NCBI GenBank assembly: GCA_964626495.1
Contig: CAZVFT010000033.1
Coordinates: 1-24,445 of the forward strand
Direction of reading: 5' to 3'
From: JACNLN01 sp964626495
Lineage (GTDB): Bacteria; Fidelibacterota; Marinisomatia; Marinisomatales; CAZVFT01
Length of the DNA: 24,445 nucleotides
Shown: one piece after another, positions 14,812 to 21,492 of the stretch
How the letters are laid out: each line of letters begins with the position of its first letter
Numbering within the stretch: position 1 is the first letter of the stretch
Program-made: the position numbers and the translations under genes
The notes under the pieces: generated by a model
What the model saw: only the letters and a program-made list of their open reading frames with translations
Database searches by the model: none
Told to the model about the DNA's origin: nothing

Positions 14812-15987
14812 CTAATGAATTGGAACCACCACATAGACTCTCGTATCAAAAGATGAAAATTGGTTTTTTAGCAATCCTGATATGAATTCCTTAATTCGTT
14901 TCTGTTCCTCCACACTGGTGATCGGATTTACAAAGAGTTCCACAAGAATCATATTGTGATCTCCAGACTTAACAATCCTGAAATCATGGTAAGAATCTAT
15001 GGCTGGTTCCTTCTTTATCACCTCTTCCAGATAGGACTGAATTTTATTTGCCTGTTCTCCTTTGGTAGTGACAGGATCCATATGTACCGTCACATTGGAT
15101 GCCATTGTATCTTCCAGTTTTGCCATCACCTCTTCCGCAATGTCGTGAGCTTCCAGTTGGGTTGCTTCTTCGGGAATTTCAATGTGAAGAGAAATAAAGC
15201 GATTGTGACCATAACTGTGTATAACTAGATCATGAACGTTCAATACTCTCTTTACATTCAAAGCAATGGATCTCACCCTTTCCAAAAGTTCTTTGCTGGG
15301 TGGTTTTCCTAGAAGCGAATCAATAGCTTCCCGACCGATGGAAAATCCTGTCCAGACGACAAATAAGCCAACCCCAATCCCTAAAATTCCATCCCATTTA
15401 TAGAAACCTAAATTAGCTAAAACCATCGAACCCACCGCCAGCAGAGAGGCAAATACATCAGACCGATGATGCAGCGCTTCTGCTTTCAGAGAGTCAGAGC
15501 TGATGAGTTCCCCAAAATCGAAAGACAGTCTTGCCAGCAACTCCTTGAACATTACAGTTCCAAGAACAATCAGAATTAGAATCACACTGGTACTGGATAT
15601 TTCTGGTGAGAGGATTCTCCCCACAGAGGATTTGACCAATTCCACACCTGTGACAACAATCAACATGGAAAGGATCAACGTGGCTATGTATTCCGCTCGT
15701 CCGTAGCCATAAGGATGATCAGGATCTGGTTTTTTCCCAATCAATCGAAAGCTGAAGATAATCACGACGGAACTGACGCTGTCAGCAAGAGTATGGAAAG
15801 CATCTGCAATGAGAGCGATACTGTTCACCGCTATTCCAATTACAATTTTTATCCCGAACAGAACAACATTGGAAACCGCTGAAATCCACCCTTCCAGAGC
15901 GCCCACCTTTTGCCGGACTTGTATATCTTGAAAGTCCGAAACATTTGAGAATATTCTCTTGATTAAAATTTTAGAAAACCAGTTCAC
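14812..15987 (-). CDS. Cation diffusion facilitator (CDF) metal transporter
   Basis: This encodes 391 residues. Six hydrophobic segments occupy about 30-245. The metal-site residues are visible in TM2, ADAFHTLAD (61-69, with Asp62, His65 and Asp69), and in TM5, ALHHRSD (171-177, His173 and Asp177). The cytoplasmic C-terminal part (about 245-391) holds a ZT-dimer-like domain and a further 80-residue extension, making it longer than FieF (300). Substrates are probably Zn2+ or Fe2+, exported in exchange for protons. The start is a GTG (15987) without a clear Shine-Dalgarno; no ATG is in frame upstream. It lies between the aconitase-like and dehydrogenase genes. A link to iron-sulfur or metal supply of those enzymes would be speculation. 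Confidence 0.9.
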   Translation of the reverse strand: MNWFSKILIKRIFSNVSDFQDIQVRQKVGALEGWISAVSNVVLFGIKIVIGIAVNSIALIADAFHTLADSVSSVVIIFSFRLIGKKPDPDHPYGYGRAEYIATLILSMLIVVTGVELVKSSVGRILSPEISSTSVILILIVLGTVMFKELLARLSFDFGELISSDSLKAEALHHRSDVFASLLAVGSMVLANLGFYKWDGILGIGVGLFVVWTGFSIGREAIDSLLGKPPSKELLERVRSIALNVKRVLNVHDLVIHSYGHNRFISLHIEIPEEATQLEAHDIAEEVMAKLEDTMASNVTVHMDPVTTKGEQANKIQSYLEEVIKKEPAIDSYHDFRIVKSGDHNMILVELFVNPITSVEEQKRIKEFISGLLKNQFSSFDTRVYVVVPIH

Positions 15988-16000
15988 TGTTTTAACTTTT

Positions 16001-16034
16001 TTATAATTTGTGTTCTTTGCGAACTCAGCGGTTT
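16001..16034. repeat. Solo intercistronic repeat arm after the homoaconitase-like gene
   Basis: On the minus strand, three bases after the TAA stop of the aconitase-like gene, AACCGCTGAGTTCGCAAAG begins. CGC, CGC and CAC recur at exact 9-base steps. It matches the outer arms of the cassettes at 18639-19128 and 20700-21495 in start, spacing and position, but carries no cargo. Confidence 0.65.
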
Positions 16035-16036
16035 GT

Positions 16037-18010
16037 TTATGAAATCTGTTCCTTCACCCAGTTTTCCAATCCGTCAGTGAGAATCAATTCCTGGGCAGCT
16101 GTACCCACGGGGTTGATGGAATAAGTTTTACCATTCACAAAAATCGACGTTTTTCGAAAATCCAGCGTTGCCATCCACCCTGTCCGGATAGTCAGTTTGT
16201 CCATTCCGAATTCAGCCTTCAGATCATCAGACAATTCGGGAGCTTCCAGTACTAAAAATCCGTTATTGATAGCGTTCCTTTTATAGGTTTCCGAGAACGA
16301 TCCCGCCAGCACAAGTTTTATTCCACGATATTTGAGAGCAGTAGCTGCCTGTTCCCGGGATGATCCGGTGCCAAAGTTGTAACCACCTACTATAAAATCT
16401 CCTTCTTTTACGATCTCCCCGAAATCGGGATCGTAATTCTCCATTACCACTTCCGCCTGTTGCTCAGGAGTAAAATCATCAATGTAAGTGTATTTCCCCG
16501 GATAAATTCCGTCTGTATTCAGATTATCCTGATGACAGAAAATCAATTCACCAGAGAGTTTTGCGGGGAAGCCATCTAATACATTGACAACACTTTCCTC
16601 GATTGACGGTTTGGGGTGAACAATCATTTCTCCCATCGGTTTTGTATCGTCAAATTCGTAGGGAGGAGCAATTTCTCCAGCAATCGCCGATGCTGCAACT
16701 ACAGCCGGCGATGCCAGATACACTTTTGCTGTTGGGTCACCCATCCGTCCTTTAAAATTCCGATTGGTTGCTGAAATTCCCACTTCATGTTTTTCCAACA
16801 ATCCAATACCCAGACCAATGCACATTCCGCACCCGGGCGGGAGTGTAATGGCACCTGTATCTACTAATTTCTGCCAATCACCGCGTCGTTCACTTTCGGC
16901 TTGGACTTCACTCGATGCTGCGGCGACATAGAATTCCACACCATCTGCGACTTGTTTGCCCGAAGCCACTTCAGCAGCTTGAGCTAAATCTTCTACGCGA
17001 GAATTCACACACGAAACCAGATACGCTTTATCAATTTTTATACCCTTCTTCGTCGCTTCGGTAATCGTCATCGTGGTTTTTAGATTATCTGGTCCCGCAA
17101 TAAATGGTTGGATTGACGATAAATCAATCGTAAATGTTTTTGCATAATGCGCATCTTCATCTGTGGTTGGGATATTTCTCTCCAATTCATCGATGTGTGC
17201 GTGATTGATTCTTGGGTGAACACCACTCATTGCATCTGCATCAGATGGAACACCTGCAATTCCACGTTTTTCAATAAAATCGGCACGGTCACGAAGCCAT
17301 TGAATCGTAATTTCATCAATCGGAAAGACACCCGCAAGCGCTCCCCATTCTGTGGTCATATTAGCAATCGTTAACCGTTGATCTATTGAGAATTGTGACA
17401 GTCCTTCACCTGAAAAATCAAGCGCATGGTTTAGTGCTTCATCGTTATTGAAATATCCACAGATCGCCAGAATAACATCCTTGCCAGTTACGCCTGCCTT
17501 GAGTTTTCCGGTCAGCTCCACTTTTGCAACAGGCGGGACCTGCCACCACGTCTGTCCTGTCGCCCAGAGTGCGGCGGCATCCGTCCGAACAACAGGCGTG
17601 CCCAAAACTCCAAGCCCTCCATACATATTAGTGTGACTGTCTGACGCCACCACCATCGTCCCCGGCCAGACGTAGCCCTCTTCGCATATTATCTGATGTC
17701 CAATTCCCCGCCCAGCAGGATAGAAATCCACGTCCATTTCTTTGGCAAAGGCTTCGATGTCAGCGTACTTCTTCAGGTTCGCTTCGGATGTATCCTGCAC
17801 ATTATGATCCAGCGCGAAAACCGGTTGTCGTGGTTTTGCTATCTTTTTAGCTTCAATATCTTTGAATTTTTTCATCACCGCACCGGTATTGTCGTGGGTC
17901 ATTACATGAGCTGGTTTGATGAAGATGTAATCGCCGCTGTGGACTTTCTGATCGGGTTCCAATCCGATGGTATATTTTTGTGCGAATTTTTCGACTAAGT
18001 TCTGTCCCAT
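16037..18010 (-). CDS. Homoaconitase/aconitase family protein of the fungal Lys4 type
   Basis: This encodes 657 residues with the catalytic and swivel domains in one chain. The iron-sulfur ligands are Cys334 (VSCVNSRVEDL) and Cys394/Cys397 (PPGCGMCIG). The swivel domain carries FGTGSSREQA (546-555) and SFSETYKRNAINNGF. The stretches LVEKFAQKYTIGL, KPAHVMTHDNTGAV, DFYPAGRGIGHQ, VASDSHTNMYGGLG and TGQTWWQVPPVAKVEL closely resemble, from memory, fungal homoaconitase, which is unusual among bacterial aconitases. It hydrates and dehydrates citrate/isocitrate or homocitrate-type acids. With citrate-lyase genes upstream and a dehydrogenase downstream, citrate to isocitrate is the simplest reaction. 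AAGGGA stands 5 bases before the ATG. Confidence 0.88.
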   Translation of the reverse strand: MGQNLVEKFAQKYTIGLEPDQKVHSGDYIFIKPAHVMTHDNTGAVMKKFKDIEAKKIAKPRQPVFALDHNVQDTSEANLKKYADIEAFAKEMDVDFYPAGRGIGHQIICEEGYVWPGTMVVASDSHTNMYGGLGVLGTPVVRTDAAALWATGQTWWQVPPVAKVELTGKLKAGVTGKDVILAICGYFNNDEALNHALDFSGEGLSQFSIDQRLTIANMTTEWGALAGVFPIDEITIQWLRDRADFIEKRGIAGVPSDADAMSGVHPRINHAHIDELERNIPTTDEDAHYAKTFTIDLSSIQPFIAGPDNLKTTMTITEATKKGIKIDKAYLVSCVNSRVEDLAQAAEVASGKQVADGVEFYVAAASSEVQAESERRGDWQKLVDTGAITLPPGCGMCIGLGIGLLEKHEVGISATNRNFKGRMGDPTAKVYLASPAVVAASAIAGEIAPPYEFDDTKPMGEMIVHPKPSIEESVVNVLDGFPAKLSGELIFCHQDNLNTDGIYPGKYTYIDDFTPEQQAEVVMENYDPDFGEIVKEGDFIVGGYNFGTGSSREQAATALKYRGIKLVLAGSFSETYKRNAINNGFLVLEAPELSDDLKAEFGMDKLTIRTGWMATLDFRKTSIFVNGKTYSINPVGTAAQELILTDGLENWVKEQIS

Positions 18011-18032
18011 AATTCCCTTTTATCCTTGAAGA

Positions 18033-18088
18033 ATGCTGAGTTTACAGAGAATAATTTCTTGAAAATCTCTGCGACAACGGTGTAATAT
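18033..18088. repeat. Solo intercistronic hairpin repeat between HD-like and homoaconitase-like genes
   Basis: On the minus strand it reads GTCGCAGAGA, 16 bases, then CTCTGTAAACTC. The same two blocks, 19 bases apart, make up the repeat at the right end of the MNT-HEPN cassette (21444-21495). CAGAGA and TCTCTG form a 6-base stem. It starts a few bases after the HD-like stop codon and ends before the next ribosome-binding site. It carries no cargo. Confidence 0.65.
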
Positions 18089-18622
18089 TCACACTTTAAA
18101 CGGTTCAAATGACACAAAGTCCGCATGGTGAACGATTATGGATTCCACCGTGCGTTTGCCTAAGTCACCTTCCTTAGAGTGTGTTCCGATGATGTGCTGG
18201 ACATCCGGCGGAAGATCGAACCTGTGAGCAATGGCAAGTCCGCTGAACGGATGTCTGACTTTACTCCCGTAGTCACTTGTGGTGAGTTTACCATCCACGA
18301 TTTCATATTCCAGCAGTTTGCCAATGTCGATAAGAATAGCTCCGGAAATAAGTATATCCATATCAATATCAATCTCATCACCGAAGTTCTCCTTCATCCG
18401 TTTGGCAATGTCAACAGCAAGTTGAACACAGGTACGTTTATGATTCATAAACGATACATCACAATCTTTGATGAGCAATGAAAACGGAATGGTTTCCAAA
18501 TCTTCGGGGGTGAGCACACTGTTTTTAATTGTCCACGCCCAAGCGTTAAGTGTTTTCTCACGAATTTCTTTATCTTTGATCCAGTTAATTTCTGGCCAGA
18601 TTTTTAATATTTTTTCTTTCAT
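18089..18622 (-). CDS. HD-domain-like protein with altered HD motif
   Basis: This encodes 177 residues. The layout follows HD phosphohydrolases: His61 (NHKRTC), then the core GAILIDIGKLLEYE (94-107), His124 (VRHPFSG), His143 (VQHIIGTHS) and a terminal HHADF with Asp168. In the core the His of the HD pair is Ile98 (ATC-GAC in the sequence), while Asp99 is kept. One metal ligand is thus lost, and activity may be reduced or the protein may act as a binding or regulatory domain. A typical member would hydrolyse nucleotides or phosphate esters in the cytoplasm. AAAGGGA stands 5 bases before the ATG. It lies between the CitF and aconitase-like genes on the same strand, separated from CitF by the GxxExxY cassette. 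Confidence 0.78.
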   Translation of the reverse strand: MKEKILKIWPEINWIKDKEIREKTLNAWAWTIKNSVLTPEDLETIPFSLLIKDCDVSFMNHKRTCVQLAVDIAKRMKENFGDEIDIDMDILISGAILIDIGKLLEYEIVDGKLTTSDYGSKVRHPFSGLAIAHRFDLPPDVQHIIGTHSKEGDLGKRTVESIIVHHADFVSFEPFKV

Positions 18623-18638
18623 TGTTCCCTTTCTATCT

Positions 18639-19128
18639 TAACCGCAAAGATCGCCAAGGAACGCAAAGTTAATTGTTATTCCTCTTTAACTCTGCTAATG
18701 ATATTGCTTACAAATTGTTTACGACTCTTTTTATTCCATCCTTCAATACAGTTACATTAAAATTTATCAAAAGACCTAACCGTTTATCCACTAATTTCAA
18801 ATAGGTTAAAATTTGAGCCATGTGAACTTCGTCCAAAGATTTGACCGATTTTAATTCAATTATGACTTTGTCTTCAACTAATAAGTCAATGCGGTAACCT
18901 ATATCGCATTTAATTCCTTTATATTCTACCGGAAGTTCCACCTGATGAAGTGCTTTTATTCTCTGTAGTTGTAATTCTTTTAGTAATGCTGCTTCATATG
19001 CAGATTCCAACAATCCGGGACCTAAGTGACGATGCACTTCTATTGCTGCGCCAATTACTTTTTTTGAAATCTCATTCTCATTCAAAGCTTGATTCCTTCT
19101 TTGCGATTCTCTGCGACCTTTGCGGTTA
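18639..19128. mobile_element. GxxExxY cassette with inverted TAACCGC/GCGGTTA ends (490 bases)
   Basis: The left end is TAACCGCAAAG at 18639. The right end is the inverted copy ending at 19128. Over 30 bases the two arms agree at 25 positions, with CGC at offsets 5, 14 and 24 in both. Inside is only the GxxExxY gene. The right end supplies the TAA stop of CitF, and the left end stops 11 bases before the AAAGGGA site of the HD-like gene. No transposase gene is present, so movement would depend on an enzyme in trans. The label mobile element is inference from structure. Confidence 0.6.
18708..19085 (-). CDS. GxxExxY protein
   Basis: This encodes 125 residues, the normal family length. The name-giving motif is at 24-30 (G-L-L-E-S-A-Y) within HRHLGPGLLESAYEAALLKE. 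It is followed by VEYKGIKCDIGYRIDLLVED and VIIELKSVKSLDEVHMAQIL, which read like a PD-(D/E)xK nuclease-type core: Asp in YRIDLLV and ELK. The function is unknown; members are common in Bacteroidota and relatives. Translation starts at a TTG (19085) with AAGGA 7 bases upstream; no ATG is in frame nearby. It is the only gene in the cassette bounded by inverted repeats, and it lies between CitF and the HD-like gene. Confidence 0.9.
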   Translation of the reverse strand: MNENEISKKVIGAAIEVHRHLGPGLLESAYEAALLKELQLQRIKALHQVELPVEYKGIKCDIGYRIDLLVEDKVIIELKSVKSLDEVHMAQILTYLKLVDKRLGLLINFNVTVLKDGIKRVVNNL

Positions 19129-20691
19129 TTGTTTTATTTTAAAAATCGAATCAAGCACCGTCCCATCCACCCATTTGACTACACCGACGATTTCATCTGT
19201 AAGTTTTGGTTTTGCCGGTGGTCCGCCGATGAGGTTATCCACTTCTGCTTTGATATCTTCAATGGGTCGAATCGGTAAATCGCTGTCTTTGGTCGCATTA
19301 ATTAAATCTTGTCGCAGTGGGTTGATGGCAATACCGCGTTCGGTAACAATTACATCAATAAGTTCCCCCGGACCAACCACCGTGGTTACTTCATCCACGA
19401 TAATCGGAATCCGATTCCGAAATGCCGGGATAGGCAGTATCGTGCATTTGCTGAAAAGACAATTCTGCCAACCACCGATGCCGTGCAACATCATTCCATC
19501 GGAATGCGTAACAACATTTGCATTAAAATTCACATCAACTTCGGTTGCTCCCAGAACTACCGCATCTACCATGCTGGCGAAATTTCCCTTACCATGCCAG
19601 TTGTAACTGGTAAATGGTGATGTATTCACGTGACCAAAATTCTCCCTCATAGAACGGATGCCTTCTAAATCAAAGGTCTGTCCATCCAGAATAAAATCGG
19701 TGAGACCCTCTTCCAGCATTTCAACCAGATACTTTGTAGATCCACCCCGGATGAAACGAGCTTTAATTCCAGCTTCCTTCATCATCTCTTTCAGATAGAT
19801 AGCAAAAGCCAGAGCCGTCCCACCAGCTCCTGCCTGAAAGCTGAATCCATCTTTCATAATTCCGGCTTCAATAACCAATTTTGCAGTCAGTTCAGCAATA
19901 TAAAGTCTATCAGGTGATTTTGTTAATTTTGTCGTACCGGAGATAATTTTTTCCGGTTCACCAACTTTATCCAGAACAACCACATAATCCACATTTTGCC
20001 CCTGAATTTGCCACGGCACACACGGGAAAGGAACCAAATTATCGGTTACCACAATCACTTTATCAGCATAAATGGAATCCACTAAACCAAACCCAAGTAA
20101 ACCGCACGCAGATGGACCTCTATCACCCGTTGCATTTCCAAGCATATCTGCAGTCGGAGCAGCAATCACTGCAATATCAATGTGGACTTCCCCATCCTGA
20201 ACCGCCTGCCATCGCCCACCGTGAGAACGAAGCACCGCCAGACCTTTCATATTTCCTTCAGAAGCGTATTTCCCAAGTGGACCATTCAGCGAACCCTCGA
20301 TATGATGAATCACGCCATTTTTCATGTGTTCAATCATCGACTCATGGCATGGAAATGCGGCTGATGGAAACCACATCAAATCTTTCACTCCCTTATCAGC
20401 GGCGATATCAAACACCTGGTTCATCACCAGATCACCATTCCGAAAATGGTGATGCGATGAAATCGTCATCCCATCCTTGAGTCCACATTTTTCCAGTGCT
20501 TCTTTGAGGGAACCAACCACTTTGTTCCCATCTGCAGGATAGTCTGAACATGAACGTATTGGCGGTGCTGCTTTGTTTCCTTCGGGCTTGTATTTACATA
20601 CACCCTGAAAAGGTGTTTGTTTGACTCCATTTATTTCAATCGGAACCATTCTTCCAGTAGCATTTTTTACTAATTTTAATTTTTGTCCCAT
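19126..20691 (-). CDS. citF: Citrate lyase alpha subunit (citrate:acyl-carrier CoA/ACP transferase)
   Basis: This encodes 521 residues from the ATG at 20691, which has AGGAG 5 bases upstream; an in-frame start at 20715 lies within the repeat and is rejected. CitF family features include SSHHHFRNGD near 80-90, HHIEGSLNGPLGKY, GDRGPSACG, VPFPCVPW, FSFQAGAGGTALAFAIYL, FIRGGSTKYLVEMLEEG and VTERGIAINPLR. The enzyme swaps acetyl for citryl on the acyl carrier; CitE then cleaves citryl to oxaloacetate and acetyl. The stop codon TAA is formed by the end of the GxxExxY cassette, and the MNT-HEPN cassette lies between it and the CitD-CitE gene. The CitC, CitX and CitG accessory genes are not in the window. 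Confidence 0.92.
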   Translation of the reverse strand: MGQKLKLVKNATGRMVPIEINGVKQTPFQGVCKYKPEGNKAAPPIRSCSDYPADGNKVVGSLKEALEKCGLKDGMTISSHHHFRNGDLVMNQVFDIAADKGVKDLMWFPSAAFPCHESMIEHMKNGVIHHIEGSLNGPLGKYASEGNMKGLAVLRSHGGRWQAVQDGEVHIDIAVIAAPTADMLGNATGDRGPSACGLLGFGLVDSIYADKVIVVTDNLVPFPCVPWQIQGQNVDYVVVLDKVGEPEKIISGTTKLTKSPDRLYIAELTAKLVIEAGIMKDGFSFQAGAGGTALAFAIYLKEMMKEAGIKARFIRGGSTKYLVEMLEEGLTDFILDGQTFDLEGIRSMRENFGHVNTSPFTSYNWHGKGNFASMVDAVVLGATEVDVNFNANVVTHSDGMMLHGIGGWQNCLFSKCTILPIPAFRNRIPIIVDEVTTVVGPGELIDVIVTERGIAINPLRQDLINATKDSDLPIRPIEDIKAEVDNLIGGPPAKPKLTDEIVGVVKWVDGTVLDSIFKIKQ

Positions 20692-20723
20692 TTTGCTCCT
20701 AACCGCGAATTTCACGAATTACA

Positions 20724-21146
20724 CTAATTTATATGATAGGATTGAATTTCTGATAAAAATCCCTCCCAAATTGAATTGAGTTTATCTGTGAGATTTATCA
20801 ATGGTGTTTCTTCTAACTGAATAGCATAACTATGTACAAAATAATGTCGGAAAGTTAGATATTCGAAAAGTTCATTTATTAATGTTTCAGATAATATTTG
20901 TTTTTCACCTACAGTTTGGAGTAAATCTTTATGCCAATTCCCTGACTTCGCTATATGAATATCTTGCTCATTTAGAATTTGTTTTAGAATATTTTCCACC
21001 CCATTATAGAAATTTTGAAGAATAGTAGCTAATGCAGCCAATTCAGGAAAATCCTTTTCTTTCACCTCAAGAACTGCATCCAGTTTCCCCAGCGTTATTT
21101 CAATGTTTTCAATTTCAGCTCGTATTTTTTCTGACAGTTTAACCAT
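20724..21146 (-). CDS. hepT: HEPN-domain toxin, HepT-like
   Basis: This encodes 140 residues, all helical. The ribonuclease motif RX4HXY is complete at 100-107 (RHYFVHSY: Arg100, His105, Tyr107). The start overlaps the nucleotidyltransferase gene by 8 bases. In the known MntA/HepT system the HEPN protein is an RNase silenced when its partner adds AMP to the motif Tyr, and that Tyr is present here. The stop codon lies within the 9-base-period arm of the cassette, so the repeat edge contributes to the C-terminus. Confidence 0.85.
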   Translation of the reverse strand: MVKLSEKIRAEIENIEITLGKLDAVLEVKEKDFPELAALATILQNFYNGVENILKQILNEQDIHIAKSGNWHKDLLQTVGEKQILSETLINELFEYLTFRHYFVHSYAIQLEETPLINLTDKLNSIWEGFLSEIQSYHIN

Positions 21147-21405
21147 AAATCACCTCTCCATCTCTTTCAATCAAATCATTAAATAATGATTTTTTTGATA
21201 AGTCTACTAAATCAACCGGCAGAGAACATTTGCGAAATAATTCCGCATAAAATGAAAAAAACTTCTCTGGCGCAATACCTTTTACACCTAAATCAATATC
21301 ATTTGATTTTTCCCTGGTTAAGGATGAACCAAATAAAATTACTGTTTCTACTCCATATATTTTTGCACAATCAGAGATGATTTTCTTATCATTTGCACTA
21401 ATCAT
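21139..21405 (-). CDS. mntA: Minimal nucleotidyltransferase (MNT) antitoxin, MntA-like
   Basis: This encodes 88 residues from the ATG at 21405, where GGGA precedes by 6 bases; a TTG further upstream is in frame but lies in the repeat. The catalytic motif is FGSSLTREKSNDIDLGV, with GS at 26-27 and DID at 36-38. Only 8 residues separate them, two fewer than in many MNT proteins. It would adenylylate the HEPN partner to neutralise it. The gene precedes HEPN and overlaps it by 8 bases. Confidence 0.85.
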   Translation of the reverse strand: MISANDKKIISDCAKIYGVETVILFGSSLTREKSNDIDLGVKGIAPEKFFSFYAELFRKCSLPVDLVDLSKKSLFNDLIERDGEVIYG

Positions 21406-21492
21406 TTTATTCCCTTCCTTTCGATTCCACAACAGAGTACTCAGAGTTTACAGAGTTTATTTTTTATCAGCGTTTCTCTGCGACCTTTGCGG

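Noticed and set aside
18950..19606. 218-codon plus-strand frame opposite CitF and GxxExxY
   Set aside because: It runs antisense across two well-supported genes and a repeat; composition is that of a shadow frame.
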